Source: Alphaproteobacteria bacterium (GTDB lineage: Bacteria; Pseudomonadota; Alphaproteobacteria; Micavibrionales; UBA2020). Taken from it: a stretch of 64,000 nucleotides of DNA. A model generated the notes under the pieces. That model did no database searches. It was not told the origin of the DNA and saw nothing but the letters and a program-made list of their open reading frames with translations. Positions 34,470-43,782 of the stretch are shown piece after piece. The DNA lies in assembly GCA_025934695.1 (NCBI GenBank), contig JAICWS010000001.1, positions 525,301 through 589,300 on the forward strand, given 5' to 3'. Made by a program: the position numbers and the translations under genes. Within the stretch, counting starts at the first letter, position 1; the number at the start of each line of letters is the position of its first letter.

Positions 34470-34505
34470 TAGACTGCTCCCTCTTTAGAAATTCTGCGTA
34501 AACGA

Positions 34506-37115
34506 TTACTTCACGACCTTGAGATGGAGGGCGCTGTCGGCTGTTTCGGGCGTGGCGGGCGCCGCTGCCGGAGGCGCTTCAGATGAGGGCTTTTCGGCCA
34601 GCAGCACACGCGAGGCAGGCATGGTCACGCGCGCGGTGGTGCCGACGCCTTTTTCGGAGATCAGCTTGAACGAGCCGCCGTGCAGGCGCACGAGCGAATC
34701 CACGATCGTCAGACCGAGGCCCGTACCTTCCTTCATGCCGCTGAAGCTCGTATCCACCTTGCCGAAGGGCTGCATGGCCTTCTGGATTTCGGCCGCGCTC
34801 ATGCCGATGCCGGTGTCGGTGATGTCGATATCCATTTCGCCCGTCGGCTGCACTTTCGCGGTGACGGTGACCTTGCCGCCCTTGGGCGTGAATTTGATGG
34901 CGTTGCCGATCAGGTTCAGCATCACCTGTTTGAAGCCCAGCTCTTCCGCCAGCAGTTCGGGCAGGTCGTCGGCGAGGTCGATCTTGAGATCCACGCCAGC
35001 CTGTTCCACCCGCGCGGTCATGATGACCATGCATGACTTGAGCGCCTTCTGGATCTTGAAGTTGCTGATGTTGAGGTCGCGATTGCCGGTTTCGATCTTC
35101 GACACTTCGAGAATTTCGGAGATGATCTTCAGCAGGTAATTGCCGCTGTCGTAGATGTCCTGCGCATATTCCTTGTAGACCGGCACGTTCAAGGGGCCCA
35201 TGACCTCGTCCTTGATGATCTCGGAGAAGCCGATGACCGCATTGAGTGGCGTGCGCAATTCATGGCTCATGTTGGCGAGGAATTCCATGCGCGTGCGGCT
35301 GGAGATTTCGGCCTGCACACGGGCCTGGCGCATGACCTCTTCGGCCTGCTTGCGCTCGGTCACGTCATAGATGGAGCCTTCGTAATATTCGACGCTGCCG
35401 CGCTCGGAGCGCACGACGCGCGCGTTCTGCATGATCCAGATCTTCGAGCCGTCCTTGCGGTAGACCTGCGTCTCCACGCCCGCCACGCGGCCTTCGAACA
35501 GCAGGCGGTTGACGAATTCGACGCGGTCGCCCGGATTCACGTAGACCTGCGCGCCCATGTCGGTCACCGAGTTGATGAGGTCGTCGGGCGAATCATAGCC
35601 GAAAATCTCGGCCAGCGCCGAGTTGACGTTGAGGAAGCGCCCCTCCGGCGAGCTCTGGTAGATGCCCGAGATCGAGTTTTCGAAGATGGCGCGGAATTTC
35701 TGCTCCGCCTCGCGCACGGCCAGCTCGGCGCGGCGGCGCTTTTCGATGTCGGTGATGGTGCCGACGACGCGGATGCTCTTGTCGTCCGTCATGCGCAGCA
35801 TCGAGAAAGCGACCTCGACCGGCTTGAATACGCCCTGCCCCAGGTTCAGGCGCGTCTCGATGCGGTAAGCCTGGCGTTCGCCGCGCACCAGCTCCTCGAA
35901 CATGTCGCGCTGCTTTTGCTGGTCGGCGGGATCGAGCAGGCCGAAGAGCGACTGGCCCATCGTCTCGCTCACCTCCCGGTGAGTAATGCGCTTCCAGGTT
36001 TCGTTCAGAAACATCAGGCGGCCGGTTTCATCCGTCTCGAAAATGACGTCGGAGACCGAGTTGATGACGGCCCGGTTCTCGCGCTCGGACTTGCGCAGGG
36101 CATGGAACAGCTTGTCGCGCTCGGTGATCTTGTTCTGGAGCTCGCTTTGCGCGCCTTCCAGGTTCTTCGACATCTCGGCGATTTTCAGGTCCTGCTTGTG
36201 CTTGCGCTGCGCGGCGCCGGCGGCCAGCAGCGTGACACCGAGAATGATGGCAAAGATGGCATAGGGCGCGGCGGACAGGAGCCGCGAGACAAGCCCCGGG
36301 CGCACGCCGAAATGGATATCCCAGGCCTCATTGCCGAGCTGCAGCACATAGTTGACCGTTTCAGGAGCGCCCCATTCCTGCGTTGAAGCGCCCGCCTCCG
36401 GCGCCACGAGGCTGTTGACGAGGACGAAGCCCGTTTCGCGGTCCTGGATCTGGACGCTGGCCAGGTCTTCGCGATGCACCGACCAGCTGGAGCCGAAGAT
36501 CTTGGCCGGCGTCGTCACCGCCAGGAGAATGCAGGTCGTGCCGTCAGACAGGCGCGATTTCACGACGAGGCCGATGGGCATGTCGACCGAGGACGCGGGC
36601 TTCGCCGCGAAGGCCGGCCAAGGCAGGTCCTGCAGGTAGCCGATCTGGCCGAATTCGAGCGGATAGGCTTCCTTGTAGAGTTCCTGATAGCTCGGCCAGC
36701 CCAGCCCCTTGTCGTAAGCGGGATGGACAGTCATCGTCGAAATATCGTTCTGGTGCCAGACGCCCTTGTCGGTCGCCCACAGCACTGCGTTCAGTCGCGC
36801 GTCACCGGTGAGCACCTTTTGCATGCTCTGCGTGACGTTCGCCTGGCTGGTATCATCGATGTTGATCTGGGAATAGAAATACTGGAGGTCGTGGACGGCT
36901 TTTTCCGTCTCGGACAGGGACTGCTCGGTCGCGTGGAAAATATCGCGGGTCGTGTTGCGGGCGTCGAGCCCTTTCAGGTAGGCGACGGCGAAGTGCAGGA
37001 CGACGAAGGCGATCGTGGCGATCACGATACCGTTCAGCAGAATGAAGGACGCAGTGGAGCCGCTGCGCAAATACGTTTTCTGGAGGTCCTTCAGGTTTTT
37101 GCCGAGGCTGGACAA
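34506..37115 (-). CDS. Membrane PAS sensor histidine kinase
   Basis: An 869-aa sensor kinase. A membrane helix (about residues 20-45) leads to a ~230-residue periplasmic sensor domain, and a second helix follows at about 275-298. A short coiled coil precedes two PAS domains (about 335-460 and 465-595; ENRAVINSVSDVIFETDE and FRAIFENSISGIYQSSPEG). HisKA comes next with the phospho-accepting His in NMSHELRTPLNAVIGFSE (near 616), then the HATPase with N box LIGNAIKFTPKGG, ITDTGIGM and GTGLGL. Translation probably begins at a TTG (37115), because AGGAGGGG lies nine bases before it and no ATG fits. No response regulator is adjacent; the orphan receiver at 7093 is one possible partner. Confidence 0.9.
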   Translation of the reverse strand: MSSLGKNLKDLQKTYLRSGSTASFILLNGIVIATIAFVVLHFAVAYLKGLDARNTTRDIFHATEQSLSETEKAVHDLQYFYSQINIDDTSQANVTQSMQKVLTGDARLNAVLWATDKGVWHQNDISTMTVHPAYDKGLGWPSYQELYKEAYPLEFGQIGYLQDLPWPAFAAKPASSVDMPIGLVVKSRLSDGTTCILLAVTTPAKIFGSSWSVHREDLASVQIQDRETGFVLVNSLVAPEAGASTQEWGAPETVNYVLQLGNEAWDIHFGVRPGLVSRLLSAAPYAIFAIILGVTLLAAGAAQRKHKQDLKIAEMSKNLEGAQSELQNKITERDKLFHALRKSERENRAVINSVSDVIFETDETGRLMFLNETWKRITHREVSETMGQSLFGLLDPADQQKQRDMFEELVRGERQAYRIETRLNLGQGVFKPVEVAFSMLRMTDDKSIRVVGTITDIEKRRRAELAVREAEQKFRAIFENSISGIYQSSPEGRFLNVNSALAEIFGYDSPDDLINSVTDMGAQVYVNPGDRVEFVNRLLFEGRVAGVETQVYRKDGSKIWIMQNARVVRSERGSVEYYEGSIYDVTERKQAEEVMRQARVQAEISSRTRMEFLANMSHELRTPLNAVIGFSEIIKDEVMGPLNVPVYKEYAQDIYDSGNYLLKIISEILEVSKIETGNRDLNISNFKIQKALKSCMVIMTARVEQAGVDLKIDLADDLPELLAEELGFKQVMLNLIGNAIKFTPKGGKVTVTAKVQPTGEMDIDITDTGIGMSAAEIQKAMQPFGKVDTSFSGMKEGTGLGLTIVDSLVRLHGGSFKLISEKGVGTTARVTMPASRVLLAEKPSSEAPPAAAPATPETADSALHLKVVK

Positions 37116-37419
37116 GTAGAGAAACCCCTCCTAATTCTAGTACCGATAGTCTTTGTATTCGCTTGCATGAAGAATGCGAGCTATTCCTTATATAATTATG
37201 GATTTTCTTTAAACTTTTATTAAATTTAGCTTCAAATTATCAAAAAATTGCCGGGAATGCCTTTTGGCAACTTCCTTACCAATTTATGTTAATAAATTAC
37301 GTTTTACGGGCTGACTCCGACTCTAAATTTCAATACACTTGATCCCACCAAGAACAAAAAACGCGGATACCGGGTGTGCCTTTGAATGTTGATGCAAGGC
37401 ACTGGCATGACCATTTGCC
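37116..37419. other. A/T-rich divergent promoter region
   Basis: The 304 bp between the kinase and patatin genes are markedly A/T-rich with TATATAATTATG at 37189-37200 and a TTGCC / GGCAA hairpin near 37248-37270. I see no ORF. Promoters for both genes are expected here but cannot be assigned with confidence. Confidence 0.4.
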
Positions 37420-38901
37420 ATGGGTAGCGGAATGGAAAAAGAAAAAAAACGGGTTTTCACGGTCCTTTCGATCGACGGCGGTGGCATCCGCGGCCTGGTC
37501 CCTGCGCGGATTTTGCAGGAGATCGAGGAGCGCACGGGCAAACCCATCGCCGAGCTGTTCGACATGGTCGGCGGCACCTCGACCGGCGCGATCCTCGCGG
37601 CGGGCCTTACCGTTCCCGACGAAACCAATCCATCCAAGCCGCGGCATACCGCGCAGGAGATGAAGAATTTCTATCATACTCTATCTCCGAAGATTTTCCC
37701 CGAGCTGCGGTTCAAGAGCCTGCGGAAACTTTCTTCCTCCGCGCTCTACGATCCCAAGCCGCTGGAAGACGCGCTGCATGAAAAGCTCGGCGACGCCAGG
37801 ATGCGGGATGCGCTGACGCACCTGCTCATCCCCGCGACCGACATCAAGAATTTCAGGCCCGTCTGGATCACCTATCTCAAGGGCCAGAAGGACACTTCGC
37901 CCGAAGGGTGGAGCAGCATGCTGATGAGGGACGCCGTGCGCGCCTCGACGACCGCCCCCACCTATTTCCCGGCCAAATACTATGAAACCCAGCCGCATGA
38001 CGATATGCCGAACGTCACGCACCGCCACGCGCTGATCGACGGCGGCTTCTTTGCGGGAAACTGCATGCGCCGCATGATGACGCAGGCGCGCAAAATCGCC
38101 CCGCCCGACGCGGAAATCGTCGTCGTGCACCTCGGCACCGGCAATATCGAGAACACGCTCTCGCCGTCCGAGTTCAACAAGCTCGGCCCCATCGGCATGA
38201 TTTCGAAGTCGAACGGCAATCTTTTGCTATCGCTCGTCATCAACATGTCGCTGATGGACGTAGCGAATGACCTCAAGGACGAGATCGGCGACCGTTTCTT
38301 CTCCTTCGACGGCATCATCGACGAAGAGAACAACAAGAACGATCCGGCGTCCAGCATGGACGATGCGAGCCAGGAAAACATGAAAGCGCTCGAAAAATTC
38401 GCCGAGCGCATCATCCGCGAGAACAACGACGAGATGGACCGGCTCTGCGAAGTCCTGAAACACCGCACCCTGGCCGAAGACCGCCACCGCGAAAGCAAAG
38501 CCTCGCTGGCCGTGCTGTCAGGCGTGCTCGAGCAGACGAAGACGATCAAGAACCTCAACAAGACCTATCGCAAGATGCTTTGCTATGCGAGCGGCATCAT
38601 GGACGACACGCCCGAGGAAGGCGACGATATCCTGAAAGCCAATTGCGCCAAGCTGACCGAGCAGCACAAGACCGAGCTCGACCGCATTTACAACGCGAAC
38701 GTCAGCAAGCTGGAAAACCAGGGCAAGATCATCAGCGGCATCAAGCAGGCCGGCGACGACCTGACCAGGTTCTTCCGCAAGTTCGGCGAGCCCTTCCGCA
38801 ACGATCCCCTGCCCCCGCCCGACAACGACAACCACCACAAGCCGCCAGCGCCAAGTCTCGATGGCCGCTGGCCGTTCAATCGCAGGGCGAAGGGGCCGTA
38901 A
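37420..38901 (+). CDS. Patatin-like phospholipase
   Basis: A 493-aa lipolytic acyl hydrolase of the patatin family. The oxyanion motif DGGGIRG is at residues 19-25, the nucleophile Ser54 is in GGTSTG and the dyad Asp is in ALIDGGFF near 207. The catalytic domain ends at about 300. The remaining ~190 residues are a charged helical region (KSNGNLLLSLV..., MDDASQENMKALEKFAERI..., then a coiled coil), which is not part of a standard patatin. The start could be the ATG at 37420 or 37432. It stands alone, with no nucleotidyltransferase or other immunity gene next to it. It could be a housekeeping or exported phospholipase. Confidence 0.88.
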   Translation: MGSGMEKEKKRVFTVLSIDGGGIRGLVPARILQEIEERTGKPIAELFDMVGGTSTGAILAAGLTVPDETNPSKPRHTAQEMKNFYHTLSPKIFPELRFKSLRKLSSSALYDPKPLEDALHEKLGDARMRDALTHLLIPATDIKNFRPVWITYLKGQKDTSPEGWSSMLMRDAVRASTTAPTYFPAKYYETQPHDDMPNVTHRHALIDGGFFAGNCMRRMMTQARKIAPPDAEIVVVHLGTGNIENTLSPSEFNKLGPIGMISKSNGNLLLSLVINMSLMDVANDLKDEIGDRFFSFDGIIDEENNKNDPASSMDDASQENMKALEKFAERIIRENNDEMDRLCEVLKHRTLAEDRHRESKASLAVLSGVLEQTKTIKNLNKTYRKMLCYASGIMDDTPEEGDDILKANCAKLTEQHKTELDRIYNANVSKLENQGKIISGIKQAGDDLTRFFRKFGEPFRNDPLPPPDNDNHHKPPAPSLDGRWPFNRRAKGP

Positions 38902-38942
38902 CCCCAGATCGCCGCTTCTTTAGCGGACACAAATCGAAAACG

Positions 38943-39077
38943 GTTAAGCCCCTCACCTCCGCCTCTCCCGCTATCGCGGGAGAGGAACTTGTCAGCTCTA
39001 TTCAATCACAATATTCAGAAGCGCAGCATGGCTCCCTCTCCCGCGATAGCGGGAGAGGGTTGAGGGGCTTAGCGGTG
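38943..39077. repeat. CCCTCTCCCGC hairpin pair with TAAGCCCCTCA ends
   Basis: The left part reads GGTTAAGCCCCTCACCTCC then CTCTCCCGCTATCGCGGGAGAG. The right part reads CCCTCTCCCGCGATAGCGGGAGAGGG then TTGAGGGGCTTAGC. It separates the convergent patatin and helicase genes and is well placed to be a bidirectional terminator. Confidence 0.8.
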
Positions 39078-39084
39078 TTGGGTT

Positions 39085-40485
39085 TTAAGCCCGACGTTCG
39101 CGGCGCTGGTGCTGCCGGTCATCACCGCGGCCACGGTCATTGTCCCGCTCGCGGCGCAGGAAAGCCGGCATGCCTTGATCGTCACGGCCGCCTTGGCGGC
39201 GCGGCTCGTCGCGCGTGCCACGGTGGCGTTGCTCATTGCGGTCGTTACGTTCGCCGCGTTCGCCATGATGACGCTGCGCGTCGCGCTGGCGATGGCGGTG
39301 ACGTCCGCCACGTTCCCCGTTGCCGCGGCGCTGCCCATGCTGCTGCGGGCGTCCGTTCGCATGCGCGTTCGAATTCTCGTTCGCGCCGGGCGCTGGCCGG
39401 AAGTCCGGATCCAGCAGGCGCTGGATCGCGACCCAGAGCTTATGATCTTCGGGCGTGACGAAGGCGACTGCGGAACCGGTCGCGCCGTTCCGGGCGGTGC
39501 GGCCGATGCGGTGGATATATTCCTCGGCCACGCGCGGCAGGTCGTAATTGATGACGTGCGCGACATGCGGAACATCGAGCCCGCGCGCCGCGATGTCGGT
39601 TGCGACCATGACGCGGCATTTCTCGTCGCGGAAAGCCTGCAGCGCGCGCGTGCGCTGGTTCTGGTTCAGGTTGCCATGGATGGCGATGGCGCTATGGCCG
39701 TCGCGGCTGATTTTCTTCGCCATTTTGTCTGCGCCGTATTTCGTGCGCACGAAGACGATGATGGAACCCTGGCGCTCGGCCAGCTGCTTCATCAGCGTCG
39801 GATATTTGTCGCCGGGCTGCAGCTTGATCTGCTCCTGCTTGATGGCTTCCAGCGGCTGCGTCGTCGAGCCGACGGCGATGCGCTCAGGCTGGCGCATGTA
39901 TTGCTGGGCGGCCTTCACGATATCGGGCGGCAGCGTCGCCGAGAAGAGCAGCGTCTGGCGCTCGCGCGGAATGCGGCGAACGACGCGGTCAATCTGCGGG
40001 CCGAAGCCCATGTCGAGCATGCGGTCGGTCTCGTCCAGCACGAGGAAGTTCACGAAGCTTAAGTTGACGCTGTTCTGCTCGAGATGGTCGTTGATCCGGC
40101 CCGGCGTGCCGATGATGATGCGCGGACGGGCGCGCAACTGGGTTTTTTGGTTGAACATCGACTGTCCGCCGATGAGCAGCGCGGTCTTGAGCTGCGGCGC
40201 GCCTGAGAGGAGCAGCTTGACGGTGGCATGCACCTGCACCGCGAGTTCGCGCGTCGGCGTCATGATGAGGGCCATGCCCTTTTGCTCGTTCAGCAGTTTT
40301 GCGATCATCGGAATCGCGAAGGCGGCGGTCTTGCCGGTGCCCGTCTGGGCGGAGCCGAGGATGTCGCGGCCTTGCAGGGCCACGGGGATCGAGAGCGCCT
40401 GGATCGGCGTCGGCGTCGAGAATTCCATTTTCTCCAAAGCGCGGAGCAGCGGCTGGGGCAGGCCCAGCTGGTTAAAGTTTTCCAT
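39085..40485 (-). CDS. DEAD-box-family ATP-dependent RNA helicase (RhlE-like)
   Basis: A 466-aa RNA helicase with the two RecA-like domains. Q motif (GRDILG preceded by TPTPIQALSIPVALQ), Walker A SAQTGTGKTAAF, motif II reading DETD rather than DEAD (VLDETDRMLDMGFG), SAT in LFSATLPP, ARGLDVPHV and HRIGRTAR are all present. The C-terminal ~100 residues are Arg/Gly/Asp/Asn-rich and basic, an RNA-binding tail that differs in length among relatives. I start at ATG 40485 (MENFNQLG) following GAAAGAAGA; a TTG 18 bp upstream is less likely. RhlE-type helicases act in ribosome assembly and RNA turnover, often in the cold. Confidence 0.92.
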   Translation of the reverse strand: MENFNQLGLPQPLLRALEKMEFSTPTPIQALSIPVALQGRDILGSAQTGTGKTAAFAIPMIAKLLNEQKGMALIMTPTRELAVQVHATVKLLLSGAPQLKTALLIGGQSMFNQKTQLRARPRIIIGTPGRINDHLEQNSVNLSFVNFLVLDETDRMLDMGFGPQIDRVVRRIPRERQTLLFSATLPPDIVKAAQQYMRQPERIAVGSTTQPLEAIKQEQIKLQPGDKYPTLMKQLAERQGSIIVFVRTKYGADKMAKKISRDGHSAIAIHGNLNQNQRTRALQAFRDEKCRVMVATDIAARGLDVPHVAHVINYDLPRVAEEYIHRIGRTARNGATGSAVAFVTPEDHKLWVAIQRLLDPDFRPAPGANENSNAHANGRPQQHGQRRGNGERGGRHRHRQRDAQRHHGERGERNDRNEQRHRGTRDEPRRQGGRDDQGMPAFLRRERDNDRGRGDDRQHQRRERRA

Positions 40486-40778
40486 TGTTTGTCTTCTTTC
40501 CAAATATTAGGACGCACCGGACCTTTTGGCCGGCGGCAATCCATTTTCTAAAGCGCACCTTCGTGCAAAACCTGACGCAGCATTGCATCTGGTATTCGAA
40601 AGCGGCGAATGTCTTGGGAGAAGGCCGGTGACGGCGTACGAACAAGAGAAAAGCTAATTCGAATGGCCTTAATATACGCGGAATGGGTGAAATAGCAAGG
40701 TTTATCTGTGCTGGAAGACGTTCGGCGACACATTACACATTATTATCAAAGCGAAAGATACACGCATACCGAAGCCTG

Positions 40779-40938
40779 CTAAGCCCCTCACCATCAACGA
40801 CCCTTGGCGGGGTCGTTGATCCTCTCCCGCTATCGCGGGAGAGGAACCTGTCGGCTCTTGCTGAAATGAAATGCCCAAGAATAGCGGCGCCGCTCTCCCG
40901 CGATAGCGGGAGAGGGTCGGGGTGAGGGGCTTACCGGT
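40779..40938. repeat. CCCTCTCCCGC element carrying an extra nested hairpin
   Basis: It has the same outer ends as the 38943 element (CTAAGCCCCTCACC ... GGTGAGGGGCTTA) and the same CTCTCCCGCTATCGCGGGAGAG inner hairpins. However, between the left end and its hairpin sits ATCAACGACCC-TTGGCG-GGGTCGTTGAT, a perfect hairpin absent from the other copies. It lies in the 502 bp between the helicase start and the end of the trehalase/kinase gene. The remaining ~290 bp of that gap (40486-40778) show no ORF and presumably hold the helicase promoter. Confidence 0.8.
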
Positions 40939-40987
40939 GTGCGATTTTGGAGACAGCCGCTGATGCTGAGAAATAATTCAAAAATGA

Positions 40988-43633
40988 TTACTCAAAACGC
41001 TCCGCCTGCGCGGACTTGTGAGTGTGGGTTTCATGCCGCGCCATCAGCTTCACCAGCTTTTCCTTCACCTTGTCAGTCCAGACCGATTGCGGGGAGAACT
41101 TGGAGCTGAGGCCGGCTTCGGCGCGGGCGAGATCGCGCTGCGGGCGGCCGGTATGCGATGGCGGCAGGGCATGAGCAAGGCGGTTGTCGACGAGGCGCTG
41201 GAAAACGAGCCATTCGCGATCATTCGCGCCGAAATTATGCATCAGCGCACGCGTGCGGGCGACGCGGGCAGCGAGGCGCGCCCCTTCCTGCGGGCGGCGC
41301 GCGCGGTCGTATTCCAGCGCGCAGACTTCCCAACCCTTGGCGGGGCGCGACACGTCCGAAAAATCGTTCACGTATTTGATGTCGGCATCGGTGCCGAGGA
41401 TGATGATGCGGTGCGCCGGGATGCGCTCGCCCTTTTTCTGGGCCTTGGCTGTATGGTCGCGCAGCCCCTCTTCGATATGCGCCAGCGTATAAAGGATGCT
41501 CGCCTGCGCGCGAGCATCGTCATAGGTATGCTCAATCTCGCGCACATAGGCGATTTTGGCCGCTTCCGGGTCGTTCGCCGACAATTGATCCTTATCGCCC
41601 TGCATTTCCCAGTGGCGCATATGACGACCCAGCTCTTCATCGCCCGCCTGGGCCACGAGCTGGATGATGACGACGTCCCTGCCCATCTCCGCCGATTGCA
41701 GCGCTTCGGGGATGCAGGAGGCGGGCAACTGCAGCGTGCCTTCGCGCACGAAACTACGCTTTTTGGCCACCGCCTCGTTCTGGATGTCGACCGCGAGCAC
41801 GTCGCAGAAATCGCGCGTCAGGCCGCGCGCCATTTCGGTGCCGTACTGGGCCATGAATTCCGCGTAGCGCGGGTGGTAGTTGCGCAGGTCGTTCGCATCG
41901 ATGACACCGTCCACGAGCGGGCGCAGGACGGTTTCGACCATTGTCGTCTTGCCAAGGCCGGAGAGGCCGCCGGTGAAAATCACCCGGTCCGGACTTTTTG
42001 ATGGCCCCTCTCCCAACACGCTCCGGAAGCAGGCATCGCGAATGACCGCATATTTCTTCCGCGGCAGGCCGCTGATCAGTTCCGGCACGAAAGGCGGCGA
42101 GGCCACTTGCGTCGAGGCGGAACCCAAAATCAGATCCGGGCCGAAGCGCTTTTCCGCCCACAGCGTTTCGGCCGCGTTCCAGGCGAAAGCCGCGGCGCCG
42201 GTTTTGTCGCCGTCGTGATGGTTGGCGCTGGCCAGCAGCAGCGTCGACATGTCGACCGCGCCCGTCTCTGAATCGAATTTCTCGGGCACGGTGCCGTGCA
42301 TCTTCCAGATATCGAAGATCGTGCGCACACGCTTCGTCGCGATGCGCCGCGCATCGTCCTCGAAGCCATAGCGCAACAGGCCTTCGACCGCGACCGCCAC
42401 ATAGGGCAGCATGTCGCAGTCGTCCCAGCGCTTGCCGGTGCGTTTCTCGCTGAGCCGCAGGCTCTTCTCGGTCTCGAAACGCGTCGCGATATTCTGGCGC
42501 ACGCGCTCGGCCCGCGGCGGCGGCGCGATCCCCGCGTACAGCGGGAACGCCGTGACGAGCGATCCAAAGATCGAACGTTTCTTCGCGCGCCGGTCGTAAT
42601 CAAAATAGAGCCCCTGCCTTTCATCCCACATCAACTCATTGACGCGGGCGGCGATGCGGTCGGCCTCCTGCTTCCAGCCGTCGGCAGCGGCAGGATCGCC
42701 GAGTTCCGCGCAGATTTTGCCGGTATCCAGGCAATGGCGGGCGAGCAGGCTATTGAGGCAGACCGGATCATGTTCCGACGCGCGGCAGGAGAAAGGCCCG
42801 AAACGGTCCGACGGATCGCATCCCGCCTCGCGCATGGCGCGGTCGTTGATGTAGAAAGCCCCGGTCATGCACTCGCGCACGGCATCGTAGAAGCGTTTAC
42901 GGTCCTCATTCTTCTCCGGCAGATCGCGGAAATAGTCGCGCGCGTCCTCGTAATGCGTTTTCGACGCCGAAATGACGCTGCGGGCGCGCACCAGCTCGGC
43001 GCAAGGGCTGTCCGCCCCCGGCCCGGTCGCGCCGTAGTGGAACAGGCCGGTATCGTCCGAAAAGCGGCTCTTGCGCCAGTAGGTGAAGGTGCGTTCGAGG
43101 TAGGGTAGCGACTCTTTCAACCAGGCGGTGCGCGCGGCCGGGCCTAAGGCGCTCGCGATATCCAGCACCATGGCCGAAAGGAACGGCGGCTGCGAGCGCG
43201 GCACCTGCAGCGCCCAGCCGCGGTTGGCGTTCAGCGCCGTGCCGTAATGATCGATCTCGTAGAAGAAATTGCGGACGACGCCCTGCGCCAGTTCCGCCTC
43301 GCCCAGCGCGAGAAGTCCGCGCAACGTGAAGTATGAATCCCAATAATACTGCTCGCGATAACGCGTCGGCCCCGCCATGATGTAAGGATGCGGCAGCCAC
43401 AGCAGTGCATGGGGCTCGATGTCTTCGCCGGGTCCCGGCAGCTTGCGCACATCCGCCGCGCCGCCGACCTTGATCGCGATTTCCGGCAGATGCGGATCGC
43501 TCCCCGGCACGTAAAGGACCGGCTGGCCCGCATGGCGCGGTGTCGCGATGCTGTGAAGGGCGTCGGTCTTAAGGCCCTGGGTCAGGCTTTCCTGCAGAAA
43601 GCTCAGAAATGTCGTGTACTCCGACAAAGCCAT
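40988..43633 (-). CDS. Fusion of trehalase (GH37) domain and zeta-toxin-like kinase domain
   Basis: An 881-aa two-domain protein. Residues ~1-530 match glycoside hydrolase family 37: YYWDSYFTLRGLLALGEAELA (near 97), NANRGWALQVPRSQPPF (near 145), GKRWDDCDMLPYVAVA (near 403) and GTVPEKFD. The second half begins with a P-loop, FTGGLSGLGKTT (near 549), followed by VIDANDLRNYHPRY, SFVREGTLQLP (near 629) and VVIIQLVAQAGDEELGRHM. Those are features of zeta-toxin/UDP-GlcNAc kinase-type P-loop kinases. A good AAGGAATTC ribosome-binding site precedes ATG 43633. There is no signal peptide, so it should be cytoplasmic, unlike periplasmic TreA. No antitoxin gene is adjacent. Some GH37 catalytic residues are uncertain. 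It might phosphorylate a sugar released or bound by the first domain. Confidence 0.82.
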   Translation of the reverse strand: MALSEYTTFLSFLQESLTQGLKTDALHSIATPRHAGQPVLYVPGSDPHLPEIAIKVGGAADVRKLPGPGEDIEPHALLWLPHPYIMAGPTRYREQYYWDSYFTLRGLLALGEAELAQGVVRNFFYEIDHYGTALNANRGWALQVPRSQPPFLSAMVLDIASALGPAARTAWLKESLPYLERTFTYWRKSRFSDDTGLFHYGATGPGADSPCAELVRARSVISASKTHYEDARDYFRDLPEKNEDRKRFYDAVRECMTGAFYINDRAMREAGCDPSDRFGPFSCRASEHDPVCLNSLLARHCLDTGKICAELGDPAAADGWKQEADRIAARVNELMWDERQGLYFDYDRRAKKRSIFGSLVTAFPLYAGIAPPPRAERVRQNIATRFETEKSLRLSEKRTGKRWDDCDMLPYVAVAVEGLLRYGFEDDARRIATKRVRTIFDIWKMHGTVPEKFDSETGAVDMSTLLLASANHHDGDKTGAAAFAWNAAETLWAEKRFGPDLILGSASTQVASPPFVPELISGLPRKKYAVIRDACFRSVLGEGPSKSPDRVIFTGGLSGLGKTTMVETVLRPLVDGVIDANDLRNYHPRYAEFMAQYGTEMARGLTRDFCDVLAVDIQNEAVAKKRSFVREGTLQLPASCIPEALQSAEMGRDVVIIQLVAQAGDEELGRHMRHWEMQGDKDQLSANDPEAAKIAYVREIEHTYDDARAQASILYTLAHIEEGLRDHTAKAQKKGERIPAHRIIILGTDADIKYVNDFSDVSRPAKGWEVCALEYDRARRPQEGARLAARVARTRALMHNFGANDREWLVFQRLVDNRLAHALPPSHTGRPQRDLARAEAGLSSKFSPQSVWTDKVKEKLVKLMARHETHTHKSAQAERFE

Positions 43634-43782
43634 GACGAATTCCTTCCCGTCCCCGTCTCATATTCTATCATAAAAGTTAATATTCGCGCCGGCAACGGCG
43701 ACCAATAGCCATAACGTTAAGGAACCCCATCCCCCGGCGGGATGTTGTTCCCATAGAGCGCAATTAGGAGAGGAGAATTTCC

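Noticed and set aside
37420-38901. Patatin as a CapV-type effector of a CBASS anti-phage system
   Set aside because: No CD-NTase or CBASS ancillary gene lies nearby; neighbours are a histidine kinase and an RNA helicase.
40988-43633. Two separate genes joined by a frameshift error
   Set aside because: The reading frame is continuous, codon usage is uniform and there is no internal stop, start or ribosome-binding site near the domain boundary.
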